DNA of 64,000 nucleotides from Cyclospora cayetanensis (taxonomy: Eukaryota; Apicomplexa; Conoidasida; Eucoccidiorida; Eimeriidae), in assembly GCF_002999335.1 (NCBI RefSeq), contig NW_020312700.1, positions 62,001 to 126,000 on the forward strand, given 5' to 3'. The translations under genes were made by a program, and so were the position numbers. The notes under the pieces were generated by a model that saw only the letters and a program-made list of their open reading frames with translations, was not told the DNA's origin and did not search any database. Position 1 is the first letter of the stretch, and each line of letters opens with the position of its first letter. This document shows, one piece after another, positions 1 to 10,879 of the stretch.

Positions 1-164
1 AAGGGTCCTCTGCCTCCGAGGAATCTGCAGCCGAGGCAGCCGCCGAGGGGCATCCGGTGGCTTCCACCCCGTCCACGGGAGGCCCCCCCATGGCTCTCAC
101 GGACACACAGGCGCTAGGGAAAAAGATTCGAGCGGAAAATACAAAGAAAGAGGGGCCCTCCTAG
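1..164 (+). CDS. C-terminus of a truncated unidentified protein
   Basis: Reading from base 3, an open frame runs off the left edge and stops at TAG 162-164. It encodes about 53 residues: an Ala/Glu/Ser-rich stretch, then a Pro/Ser/Thr/Gly stretch, then a basic tail ending K-K-E-G-P-S. This composition is typical of disordered coccidian C-termini. A second frame (from base 2) is also open for longer but has no comparable bias. No domain is visible and no function can be assigned. Support is composition only. Confidence 0.35.
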   Translation, partial: GSSASEESAAEAAAEGHPVASTPSTGGPPMALTDTQALGKKIRAENTKKEGPS

Positions 165-638
165 AGGCCCTCCTACGGAGCTTCCTCCTGCTGGGCGCTG
201 AATAGGGAGCACCCGAACGCCGTGTCAGCCACAGGAAGACGCCTTATAGGCGTCTTGTTCAAAATGGCTCACCTAAAACAAAAATTGCCACGTGGACAGC
301 CAGAAATCAGGCCTACTGGAGCCTTGCATGCAGGTAGGTAGGCTGACCAGGGGGGGCTGCTGGTGCATGCATGCATGCATGGTCACTCTACCTTGCTCCC
401 GGAGCTTGTACGCGTGTCTTTTCTCTCCCCTGAGACATGTTGGTCCCTTCCACTTTGCCAGTTCACTCATCGGGCACGCTGAGTGCACATTTCCCCTTAG
501 CCCTTGGGGCTTTTCTCCGTTTCCGTGCCTCGTTAGTACCGCCTTCCGTCTTCGCCTCTGCGTGTGATTCGTTCCGCTCGTCCACCAGGAGCCGGCGCTG
601 CACTCTGAGTCATCCTTGGGCAGTAGACTCCGAAGGCA
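165..638. other. Intergenic region upstream of UFC1
   Basis: No convincing coding signal. It contains a short perfect CATG tandem (about 366-380) and pyrimidine-rich sequence. It presumably holds the 3' end of the truncated gene and the 5' UTR and promoter of UFC1. No core element can be named. Confidence 0.5.
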
Positions 639-2290
639 ATGGCAGACCAAGCAACCCGCGCTGTTGTAGATAAGCTTCCCCTCTGCTCCGTCAATGCAGG
701 CCCCCGCAGTCCGCAATGGAACGAACGCTTGAAGGAGGAGTACAGGGCGCTCATTAGCTATTTGACGCTCGCGAAAGAAAATGACAAGGAGTGGTTCAAG
801 ATTGAAGCCAATCAAGAGGGCACAGAGTGCGTGACAAATAGTGATTGATACATGGTGGGAAGGGTGTCCATTGAGGGGTAGCTCAAGCCTTCACTCCTCA
901 TGTGGCGGATATATCTAAGCAGGTGTCTCCTTCGTGCATACGCCCAACCCATGCAGCCACACAAGCACATCCGTGCAGCTTTCTCGGTAGAGTGCGAGAC
1001 TCTCTAGCGAATAAAGGCCCCCTCGGCCTCTTCCTCACTCTGCTCTCTTGTAAGAAGATACCCACTAGGGTAGATAGATAAGGACACCTCTTCACTCTGA
1101 TACTTGTTCAAGCCACGCCTGGCTCGTGCTCGAACGTGTGCCTGTTCTAACAGATGGAAGGGGCGCTGCTGGTGTCTTCACGAAATGGTTAGGTACGAGT
1201 TCGATTTAGTTTTCGACGTAAGCCAGGACAGACTTCCTTGTACCGAAGATGCGGATGCAAGGAGAGGAAATTTTCCCAAGCTTAGGCCTGCGCATACGCC
1301 TCTTTTGACCCTTGTCGCTCTCTCCTCTGACCACCCATGCTACGTGCACTAGCTAACGCGGGCGAAAGCATATATTTCAGGCTCATTGCGTCTTCATGTA
1401 GCGTAAAGTCAAAAGCCAGTAGAAAGCCTCTACTGTGCAGGGGAACTAATAATGTAATTTATGTGGACTGTACATTACGCCCACACACGCATACATACAT
1501 GGATACGATGCATGCAATCGGCTTGCCACATCCTTGGCTCGTGGTCGTTTCACTGTTCCTCTCTCCCTTCTCAGCAAGTGCTCTTCTTTTCTCGGGGTGC
1601 ATCGCTGTGGCGTGTCGTTCTGGCCTTGTACAGCTGCAGCTATAAAGCCGTATGGAAGGCCAGGCCATGCAGCCTACCGTGTGCTTGTACATTTTTTGCG
1701 CATGTTTTTCAGATCCCTGCAACGTACCCGCTGACGCCGATTGATCTGCGGCTGCCCGAGCTGGACGGGAAGACTAGCAAGATGTATCGGTATGTGCTGT
1801 TTTTATCTGCGTGTCTCATGGTTTGGTGGCATGTTGTTCTTGTGGGTCGCCTTTCTTTGCACACAACGCCGTTTTATCTTCGTGTTCGTGAGAATGTTTC
1901 CTCCTCGCTGTTTGCTCCTTCTGCATGCAGCGGCGGCAGGATTTGTCTTGACGCACACTTCGCGCCTCTCTGGAGTAAGAACGCTCCAAAGTTTGGCATA
2001 GCTCATGCTTTGGCCCTTGGGGTAGGTCTGCTCATTGCCGCTTTCGTAGGACGGTTTATTTTTGCGTGTCGGTTCCTACTTCGGAGCCAGCGGCAGTCTC
2101 TGGTCCGTTTGACTGCTTTCATGTTGTTGCATCGCATTGGCAGTTGCACTGTGCGCAGCAGCTACGGCAGGACTAGCTTCCAGCTTTCTCGCGCATGTGT
2201 GATTGGGGTTGCTACTGCGTGCAGTTGGGGCCATGGTTAGCGGCGGAGGTGCCTTATCTGGTGGACTCGGGCGTCCTTATGGCCTCTTAG
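639..2290 (+). CDS. UFC1: UFM1-conjugating enzyme UFC1 (E2-like), five exons
   Basis: UFC1 accepts UFM1 from the E1 UBA5 and passes it to UFL1 targets at the ER. Proposed exons are 639-826, 1154-1217, 1713-1789, 1931-2021 and 2225-2290, all GT-AG and phase-consistent, giving 161 residues (human protein 167). Exon 1 begins MADQATR and has NAGPR, WNERLKEEY and EGT. Exon 2 has the CW-H-YEFD core, exon 3 IPATYPLTP and PELDGK-KMYR, exon 4 GGRICL and PLW, exon 5 GPWLAAEVP. The active-site cysteine is C115 in RICL (Cys116 in human). The E2-fold HPN motif is absent, as is normal for UFC1. The start is the first ATG and the stop is TAG at 2288. It lies alone on the plus strand with introns of 76-495 nt. 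Identification rests on colinear match of all five exons to the family. Confidence 0.95.
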
Positions 2291-3000
2291 AGTAATGCGT
2301 AGCAGTCGCTGCTACGAGACACAGCATAGCAGTCGCAGAGAGGGCTCTGCAGCCGAGGTGTAACGAAAAACAGCGGAGGCCAAGTGTACAGTTGTACTCT
2401 TCATGCAGATGGGCTGAGGAGAGGCAGCCTCCGTTTGGTTCCCTCTTTGCCTTTCTTTCAGAGGTTGTTTGACACTCTGTTGGACGAAACGATGCACTAA
2501 AGAAACGATGCACCAAGGGAGAGACGCCCTCAGTAGGTTTAGGGAGATTCGTGTGTGGCAGTGAAATGACACACGGAGGTTCCACCTCACGTCGTTTCAT
2601 TTAGTGTTTCCTTTGGGGTAGTGTTCTGTTTTCAGAAGGGGTCAGGCAGATTTGGGCCGCCTCTTAGAGAGATGAAAGGTGGTGCAATGCCTCTGGGGTG
2701 TAACTGCCATACCTACGTGTGTCTCCTGGCTAAGCTTCTGTAGCCACGCACAGCAGTGGGACTAAGGCATCAGGGGAGACGAGATCGTGCAAATACAGGC
2801 ACCTCAACGTAGGGGTTAAGAACTAGGCATCCTAAAATTGGCTTCTGAGAAGGGCCTGAGCGGCAACAGCCCAAAGAGCGAGGCGGTGTTCTGGACAGCT
2901 CGAACTAGCTGCAACCACCCATCCTCCTGCACTGAGCCCTTGCGCATAGGGTGGCGCTTCAATGTTCAGAGAAGCCTACATGCACTTACTTGCTTTTAAG
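2291..3000. other. Region without a clear gene downstream of UFC1
   Basis: No exon chain could be built on either strand. Short open frames on the minus strand (about 2277-2600) look like chance. It must contain the UFC1 3' end and possibly earlier exons of the orphan exon at 3001. Confidence 0.4.
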
Positions 3001-3108
3001 GCCCTGCCTATGGGGGCCAAGGACCGCAGCCGTCGCCCTACGGCTATGGGGGCTGGCGAAGCCTGAAGACGTACAAAGATGAAGCGCATGTAGAGCAATT
3101 AGCATGAA
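3001..3108 (+). CDS. Orphan exon: Gly/Tyr/Pro-rich C-terminus
   Basis: Downstream of an AG at 2999-3000 one frame reads a protein-like C-terminus: PAYGGQGPQPSPYGYGG followed by W-R-S-L-K-T-Y-K-D-E-A-H and a TGA at 3106-3108. The first two bases complete a codon from an upstream exon (phase 1). The other two frames look random. Y-G-G/P-Y-G-Y-G repeats followed by a charged helix are unlikely by chance. No upstream exon or start was found within 700 nt, so the gene is incomplete here. Function unknown. Confidence 0.3.
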
Positions 3109-4019
3109 GATAGGAAAGGATTCAATGGGCTTTTCGGAGTGCCTTGCTCAGGCAAGAGCGAGAAACACGACGGGAGGTGGCCAGCCCATCGTTTCGAGTT
3201 CCTCACTTTTAGTGTCTCATAAAACGACACTTGAGTCTGCTAAAGCCGTAACAATTTTCAGGTCCAAAAGAAATAGATGTGCAGCAAGTATCAATTGACA
3301 GTGGGAGGAACAACCACACACGCATGCACACACCACGGCCGACTCCGCGAGTTGCTAACGTCCATTGGGCCCCTCCTAGGGAACGTTGCTATATCTGCAT
3401 CCGCACACGTTTCTATCCTCCAAAGACAGCAATTTTATTGCTGTGATTTAGAGTAGAGCCTAAATTCCGGTCTCTGCGTAGCGCTTACAATGGAAACACT
3501 CCGCAGTCTCTGTGCCTTCCTGAGTCCCCGGAGTCGACCCCGCTAGGGGGTCCACAACCGGCTTTTCCCTGCCTAGAACAACAGAATTGACTCTTGTCCC
3601 TGTGATTAAAACTCGTTGCAGAGGGATTTTTAACGGCTTCTACCCCCGCAGACAGTTGGAGGCTCGGCTACTGGACCGGTGCCTTGTGTGTGCCGTTTGC
3701 TCGTAGTGACCCCACCGAACCTTTGGCGTGTTGCTCGAACAGTCGTGCCACAAGCGCTACCAAAGTCCCCATGAGTCTTATGTACAAACCTAAGCTCTCT
3801 TTCAGTCAATAAGTCACTCTGACGAACAGGGGAAGCCTCCAGATCAGCAGAAAGTGCCGTCTCCTCGCTGGTTACTAACCAAGCCCCTCGGAGAGCACAG
3901 AACGAGATGGTCGCCATGCGCCGTGGGCACCTTCCGCCTCCTTCTTTAAAGTGGTCCCTAGCTAGAGTCATGCTTCCGCGACCTTGCAAGCACTAAAAGT
4001 TCTCATCTGTGTACTGGAG
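3109..4019. other. Intergenic region before the nucleotidyltransferase gene
   Basis: Nothing firmly supported. A minus-strand open stretch (3971-3630) with an acidic segment around S-E-E-T-A-L-S-A-D could hide an exon, but it has no splice-consistent partner and no family resemblance. The rest presumably holds the promoter and 5' UTR of the next gene. Confidence 0.4.
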
Positions 4020-4058
4020 ATGGACGAGAGTGCGATGCTGAACGCGGTGAATGAGTGA
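4020..4058 (+). promoter_or_regulatory. Possible upstream ORF overlapping the main start
   Basis: ATG at 4020 opens a 12-codon frame (M-D-E-S-A-M-L-N-A-V-N-E) ending at TGA 4056-4058. It overlaps the ATG at 4051 of the nucleotidyltransferase in another frame. If transcribed in the 5' UTR, such an overlapping uORF would lower initiation at the main start. Transcription start is unknown, so this is inference. Confidence 0.25.
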
Positions 4059-7000
4059 AATTGCTATTCTTCTCCTGCTTCCTGGATTTGAGCCGCTCCA
4101 GAGTGTGCTCATGGTAGAAGGAGGAGCAGTCTTACCCATGAGGCCGCAGGCCGTGGAGCCTGAGCCCGCCTGGGGCCTTTTGTTCGCACGCTCCTCAGCA
4201 ACCGCCGAGGCCCTGCTTTTTAAGGCCGCCTTATTGCAGCGGGAGGCGCTAAATGCCTTATTGTGCACTCCGAATGACGGGGCCTCCGCCGAATCCCCGC
4301 CCTTCGAGGACCAGGGGTCCTGGGAAAGAGGAGACATTTTGTGGGCTGTCCGCATGAGTGTCGGTCTCCTGGATGTACCGCCGGGCACCCTTAGTGATCT
4401 TGAGAGCGTCTCTTGTTCGCTAAGGGAAGGACTGCCTTGGCCTTCCTCGCTGGAGGCTGAGGCCTCTCTGGTGTCTGCCTGGTGGAAAGCAGGGCCCTCT
4501 GGTGCGCCCCCAGAGATCCAAGGTGGCCCTCCGAGGGAAGGGAATGGGGCCATGAGAGCCTTAGGAAGAGTCCTGCGCTGTTACCAGGAGGCCCCACCGC
4601 GAAGAAACTTGCTCGCGTCCGTGTCGCCGCGCCTCATCTCTGTGCTGCGGCAGCTGCTACAGCTGCTCCCTTCAAAGAGCCTTTACAGACGGCTCGTTAC
4701 GAGGCCCTCGCCTCCAAGACACGCAAGCAGCCTGACTCCAGCCGGCGAGCTGCTCCTCGCAGCAATGAAGCTCTGTCTGCAGCAGCAGAAAGCGCTTCGA
4801 GCCCCTGGTCGGCCTGGCGGCTTGCAGAGAAGAGAATGGGAAGCAGAGCGGCAAGAAAAAAACGAAAGCGATCCCCCAACAGAGAGGACATATCTACCTC
4901 CGATGCCTCTCCAGCTTGAGCAAGCACCAGAGACCTATCCTGCAAGTCCTGAAGCTGCTTGTCGGCTGCAGCGCTATGCCTCGCGCCTTCGGGCAGAGTG
5001 CGCAGGTCTGGAGGCCCTTCAGAGTAAGGATAGCCACCAGTTGAGTACTTGCAAGCCTTTGCTCTTTCATTTTTCTGGTCGGCACTCATGGCGTGCTGCA
5101 CCTTGCTTGCCCTGTCTCTTGCTCGTCTCTAAATCCTCGTGACAGCGCATATTTTATTCGTGAGGTGTTCGACTTTGCATCTATCGCCTTGTTGTCTGCA
5201 GGAATATCTGCGACCTCGCCCCTTTCTGCCCTGCTCGCGCTGGAACAGATGCTGCAGCAGCCGCAGCTGCAGCATCTGGAGGCTCTGAAGACTCCGTCAG
5301 AGTCGATCCTGAGTGGTTTCTTCTACGAATGCCTGTTACGCTGGTTTGCCCCTCTAGCTGCCCCGCATGAAGAAGGGCTTTCTGAGCCTCTAAGTTTGCA
5401 GTTGCATGCCATCTATCAGGACCTCATGCGGCGCTCGGGACTGCGGCGCTTGTGCCTCCGGGACGTTTTAGGGAATGCCGCAAGGGAAGAGGCCACTAGG
5501 CATTTCACGCAGCGAACCTGTGCCAGGGAGGGCCGGGAGATGCTACCCCGCCAAAACCATCGGTGCCAGCGACAAGAGGAGACAGTCCATAGATTCGAGA
5601 AGGAAGAGCAGGTAAAACCTCAGGTTGACGGTCCAGAGGAGGCACCTCCTGAATTTCCAACCGAGAACCGTGGATTCTCCCCCCATGAGGATGAATTCAG
5701 GTTGCTGGATAAAGAAGAACCTCTCCTGCTACCACCTGACAACTACGAGGCGACAGCAAAGGCCTTCTGCTGCTTCCTTAACCAAGAGCTAAGGCCATAC
5801 TCTCCGTGGTTGCCCCGGCATTCTGCAGATTGCACTAAACGGGGCACACCAGAGGCCACTGCCGACGGCGGCTGCAGCGTAGGTACAGCGGAGTTCTCCA
5901 AGTCCGATTCTTGGGAAGCCCATGAAGCTGCAGGCTTGCAACGTCCCCTACCGAAGGGCCTTTGTGGGGGTAATAAGGGCTTCTGGATTTCCGGGGTCCA
6001 ACGCCTCGCACCGCAGTTGAGGGCTTTAGACGAGGAATTACGCCCCTCAGCAAAAGGCGACAGACAGAAGAGGCGGCTGTTGCGGGTGTTGGCTAGATCC
6101 TTGAAGGCTCCGAGGTGGCTAGAAGCCATGGAAGAGAAACAGACTCCTCCCGGAGGCACGCGCACTTGCCAACAACGTGTTGGCCCTTTCCACGAGAACA
6201 AGGTACTGCCTCCGCTCTTGCTTCCCTACGGATCATCAGTGACAGGCTTTGGACACTGGAATTCAGACCTAGATATCGCCCTGCTGCTCCCCTATGGCCA
6301 CGCCTGCGGCTACGCAGAGCACAGCAATTTTCAGGCTCCCGAGGCTCTTCCTAGATCACTTCCTACCCCAGATGATTTTTCTGGGGTAGCAGAGGGCCCC
6401 TGCATTAGCCCTTATGCTGAAAATACGCAACCTTCTTTACACAGTCTAGCCTACTGTTGTAAAAGCAGTGAAGAGCCTCAAGATTCCAAGGAGAGCCCTC
6501 CGGTCCGGCTTTGCCTGCAAAAGTCTCTTCCTCGGGGAGCAGCCGCTTCAGTGTTGACGCAGCTTCAATGCCTGCTCAAAACTGAGCCTCAGATTGCTGT
6601 TCTTTTAGCGGACCTAGAAGTAGTGATCCCGCAGAAAGCACCGCCCGTGCTGCGTGGGGTGTACCTACATCCGAGAATTCATAGAGCCCGCCCCCATTGC
6701 AGGCCCCGCCGCTCCAAGATCAATGTAAAGGAGACAGCAGGCACAGCCGTGGAATCATCAGGTCGGCGAAAGCAAGAAGCGGATCAAAACAGACTCCCAC
6801 AGGGAAGAGCCAGAAGCGGTGACACAAGGGAAAAAGGTCTGGACACATGCACTCTGGAAGGGCTGAACCTCGAGTCGGCAACAGCAAAAGTCGCGGGGAC
6901 TCTGACCCCAACAGAACGCACACAACAAGGCAAAGCAGATAAAAGCTTACTTCAGAGACCAACCGCTGATGGACTGCAGTCAACTGAAGACAAAGATAAT

Positions 7001-9634
7001 CCCTTCGAAGTCTCCTGCACCATTCAGTCCCCTAAAAAGGCAGTAGAAAAGCTTTCTCCCGGCGAAATGGTGCCCCCCAAGGGTCTCTCGATATCGGAAA
7101 AGACCAATCAAGGGCCCTCTGTGCCAGGGTGCATCCCTGTGAAGTTCGAAATAACTGCGGGGTGTATCCTGGGGCCCCTGAACTCTGCAATGCTCAAGGT
7201 CTATGGAAGGAGCTGTCCCCTGCTGCCACCGTTGGCCAGGCTTATCAGGCACTGGGCAGAGTGTAGAGGACTCACAGGTGAGCTCTCTCGCGCTTCTGTG
7301 CCTACCGTTATCGCCTACAGAAAACGACCAACACTTGACCACAGAGGAGAAAAAACAAGCAGCTATAAATATAGTCAACCCTACCGCCCCATAGTGCGCT
7401 TGTCACTTAGAAGGACAGTTGATGAAGTAGCCATAGGTATCTATCCACAAAAGTGGTAGTTCACAGACCCCTGCTACCCGCTCGACAGTATAACGGCCTT
7501 CGCGTTCTCAGCATAGTTGATTGCTACGCCACTACAACATGACCTGGCTCTGCCTTGCTTTAGAGTGTTGGTGAGTGTTTAAAACACAAAAATAGCATAT
7601 ATATATGTACCAGACGAGGTCCTTGAGTGACAGACTTCACCTTACGTTGTGAGCGTCAGGCACCCGGAACGGCTATCTCTCTAGCTATGCTTGGTCCCTG
7701 CTTGTCACCTTCTTCTGTCTATCCACGTCCCCCCCCCTCCTTCCCCATCTGCAGAGGCCTCTGGGAAGGGTTCCTCCTGTTGTACTTCAGCAGCAACTCC
7801 ACAGCGGTAGTTCACGGGCAACCCCGCGAAGCGAAATAAGCCTGCAGCCTACGGAGATTCCCGTGGAATTCGTTGAGGGCCTCCACAGCGTTTGGTTCCT
7901 CAATCCAGAAGCTTCATCTCCGTGGGGCTCGAGGGCATTGGATCTGCTTCGCCCTATCTACAAAGGGGCTCAAGACTCCCGATTGCTGCAGCTCTTGAAT
8001 CGGTATATCCCGGGCCATGTCTTTGTTTTGCCTTCGGATTTTACGGAGAATACCGGGGAGACGGAAGTCCAGGAGTCTCGGATTTCCTCTGCAGATGCTG
8101 CGGCTCACGAGGCCTGCGAAAGCCTGCCAGCTGATGTAGCTCCACCACAGCATACACTTCCAAGCTCCGAGCATGCAGCAGTACCCACAGCGAAGCGAGC
8201 TGCTGGAAGCATCCGACCTGTGTGCCCTGCGGCTTGTGGCGCTCCACGCAATAGTCGGGAAGCGCCGCACAGTGCAGCCGAGTTTGGGGGGCCCCCCAAA
8301 AAAGGGACTTCTGCCACTTTCAGCCGGAGTCGGAACCGATGGGAGTCTCCTCTGCGTGACCGAGACTGGGAAGTCGTGGCATCTTTGTTTTACAGCTTTT
8401 TTGTGTTTTATGGATATCACTTTAATTCATGCGCCCTCTTGGTGTCTCTTCAAAGGCCTCATCCTCGTTATAAGCAGCATCTCCGAGTCCGCAGAGGCAG
8501 AGTGGCTCGCTGCGGAGACAATATGAAGGCTTTGACGACCCCAAACCCCATAAGCGGAGCTTCCGTCGTCTTCTGCCCTTGCACTGCGACGGAGAAGACT
8601 GCCGGCGCCATGCAGCATGAGAGAAGCAGAGGGGTGTGGAGGCACAAGGCATATGCGCCGGGGATGAAAAGAGCAGCAGGTGACGCGATGGTTGAGACAG
8701 CACCAGCACCAGCCCCAGGCGCAGCGCGAGCTTTAAACTCAGGTAAAGGAGAAGGCATCGCTGTGATCAACAGCACGGTAGCCGCCAGCAGTGCTGCCGT
8801 AGGGGCCGGAAGGCCTGGAGGCTCTCTGGAGCGAGAGCAGTGGGGAACGGCAATTGTTGGGGGCCAGCCCCTCGGGGTACCCTCAGAGCTGATCCTTAGA
8901 GGCCTAAAAGGCCAATGTGCAGGTCAGGAGGCAACTTCAAGCTGCATGCCACTCGTATGGGTATCGTTTTTAGCCTTGTTTAGCCCGTCGTGTGCCGAGA
9001 AGCCTGACGGTATTATATTTTCTGACGCGTTGTATGTTTACGGAGGATTGCTGCGGCGCTGTGACGGTTGGGGGGCTTGGGCATTCGTGGATACATTCCG
9101 AGGGTTTGCGACTCTCTGTTCACTTTAATTTATGGCTCAGACACCCCGCAGGTGCCACCCCTTGGTGTTACCCTGGAAGATCCGATGGATGCTGGAAGGC
9201 TTCACAAATTCCGCAAGCCTCCAGGTGGGAGAGGAGAACCTCTGATCCTCATTTTCATTAATGCACACAAAAAGACTTACTCACCCGAGCGCATGCATCG
9301 GCCTATCTACCGTATCTACACATAGAATACGCCTAGTTCGACAGCGGGAAGGAAAGCAGGCCACACTCAGCCCTAGAGAATCCCAACAAAGAACAAACTG
9401 CAAACCCTTCTAAGGTTACGTTTAGATGCTCCTCTTGTGCTTCGGTCCCCTCTTCAAATCGTTGAACGTGCTCCCTGTGTGATGCTGTACCTCACAACGA
9501 CCCTTAAGGGGGGGGCGGATGCCTTAGCATGGAATGGAGACGTTACTTTCATGGCCCCCCGCTGCGACTTTGCAGGCTCTGAACATTTTTACTTCGAGGT
9601 GCAACGGGCAGAGCGACTTTTGCGAGAAGGGTAA
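4051..9634 (+). CDS. Trf4/Cid1-type nucleotidyltransferase (poly(A) polymerase/TUTase family)
   Basis: Likely adds non-templated A or U residues to RNA 3' ends. Proposed exons 4051-5023, 5202-7277, 7660-8742, 9141-9224 and 9576-9634 are phase-consistent, giving 1424 residues. An in-frame TGA lies just before ATG 4051. The catalytic palm motif GSSVTGFG (from residue ~668) is followed by D680-x-D682. After a ~290-residue low-complexity, charged insertion comes V-K-F-E-I-T-A-G-C (E974 where the third catalytic Asp is expected), then L-x-R-L-I-R-H-W-A and, across the junction, RNGYLSSYAWSLLV. The PAP-associated core is F-V-F-Y-G-Y-H-F (~1265), then LGVTLEDPMD and a terminal EVQRAERLL helix. The ~660-residue N-terminus has no recognised domain. 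Substrate and nucleotide (A or U) cannot be told. The 3' end could continue by splicing at 9631 (GG|gtaagg) instead of stopping at TAA 9632. Confidence 0.88.
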
Positions 9635-10205
9635 GGTTTTGGGGATGCAAGGAGGGCCCTAAATCCTTTGCCAATACTGCTTCGCGGAGACCCCTACAAG
9701 AAATGAGAGTTGACCTCTTGTACTGACTGTTTAGGCTGGTTCGAGCTAAAGGGCACTAGGGGCCTTTGGGGAGGTGTACAAGGCGTGTAGCCACGGATTG
9801 CAGGGAAAGACAGGGACAGAAGCAGTTGGCGACAATCGTGCAGCAAACAAGGATGTGTCTTTTCTGCAGGCGCACTTCACTAGAGGATATTTTTGTAGGA
9901 GACTGACAGAAGACCGCATAAACGGCAGCAACGAGAGCGCTTGCAGCAGCGGCAAGAGCCACAATACAGAAGCAGTTGGATCACAATCAAAACAACCCAA
10001 AAGCGCTTCACGAAAGCAACCAAATATCAAGACCATGTGCATTAATGACTCCTAGTTAGGCCCGTACAAGGCCCCTCAGTCCCTGGAGACCTTATGTAGG
10101 GTGCTCGCCTTCATGAGGGGCCGTCCTTCACATAAAAAGGGGCCAGGTGAGAGAATAGAAGCCCTCAATGTCAGGAACTCGGAGCGATGCATGCGCCACG
10201 CTTGT
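9635..10205. other. Intergenic region
   Basis: No exon chain was supported. On the minus strand, 9962 to about 9860 reads an Ala/Val-rich possible membrane helix (A-L-V-A-A-V-Y-A-V-F) that might be part of a gene, but no start or splice partner was found. Confidence 0.35.
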
Positions 10206-10870
10206 CTATGGCAAAGCCCCAAATCTCGCAAACGTCCCGGCCTCCAGCAACGAAGTCGTCAACCTGCAGAAGTTTGACCACCACCCACCGGAAAGCGTGC
10301 ATACACAAACTGTCAAAAGGAAGCACTTAACGCCGGACATATATGCATATGGCATTCATACAAAACATCAATTTGCTATTGGCTAAAAGGGCTATTCCGA
10401 TTGGATTCCCAGCTGAAGTAGTGGAACGCCCAGCTAGCTATGTGAAAGTCACGGTTGCATGTATTACCCCGAATGTCGCATTAATGTATTGCTCTTTGAG
10501 CTCTTTGGTTGTTTCCTTAGGCTGAAAGAGGCCGGTAAGGGACGGCCAGTTGGCGTCAGCTGCAGAGAACAGACAACATGCATTTCGCACAAGAAAGACA
10601 CAATCGGTGGCTGTGGGCATGCTGCATGGAAGCCCCCGCACTGCAGAGTCAACAGAAGACATTCAACTTCATACGAAGCTAGTAATCGCCATCAGAATCC
10701 GATCCTCACTTTTGCAAGACCAACAGAAGAAGCCAAATAAGCAGGTTAAAGAGGAAAGGCCTAGAGCCACCGTTACTTGGCACAGAGAGGATTGCCCAAG
10801 ATGGTAACTGCCCATCAAGCTTGGTTGCAGCAAGAAGGCCTCTTACCGTCTCGTAAATTGCAGGTTCCAT
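10206..10870 (-). CDS. Small unidentified three-exon protein (57 aa)
   Basis: A short gene built only from splice logic. Exon 1 is 10870-10847 (MEPAIYET, donor ACG|gtaaga). Exon 2 is 10559-10468 (acceptor ctctgcag, starting L-T-P-T-G-R-P-L-P-A-S-F, donor GG|gtaata). Exon 3 is 10263-10206 (acceptor tctgcag, ending E-A-G-T-F-A-R-F-G-A-L-P then TAG). Phases agree at both junctions and no other frame combination keeps the chain open from this ATG. The middle is basic and Ser/Lys-rich. There is no signal peptide or membrane segment. I do not recognise the family. Exon 2 in another frame (W-P-S-L-T-G-L-F-Q-P-K-E) also looks protein-like, which lowers confidence. Confidence 0.4.
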
Positions 10871-10879
10871 GGATATGGG

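Noticed and set aside
366..380. CATG tandem repeat
   Set aside because: Only about four units; a trivial microsatellite with no further structure.
1461..2240. 259-codon open frame on the plus strand
   Set aside because: It spans UFC1 exons 3 and 4 plus introns. Only 1713-1789 and 1931-2021 match the family and the rest is intron readthrough.
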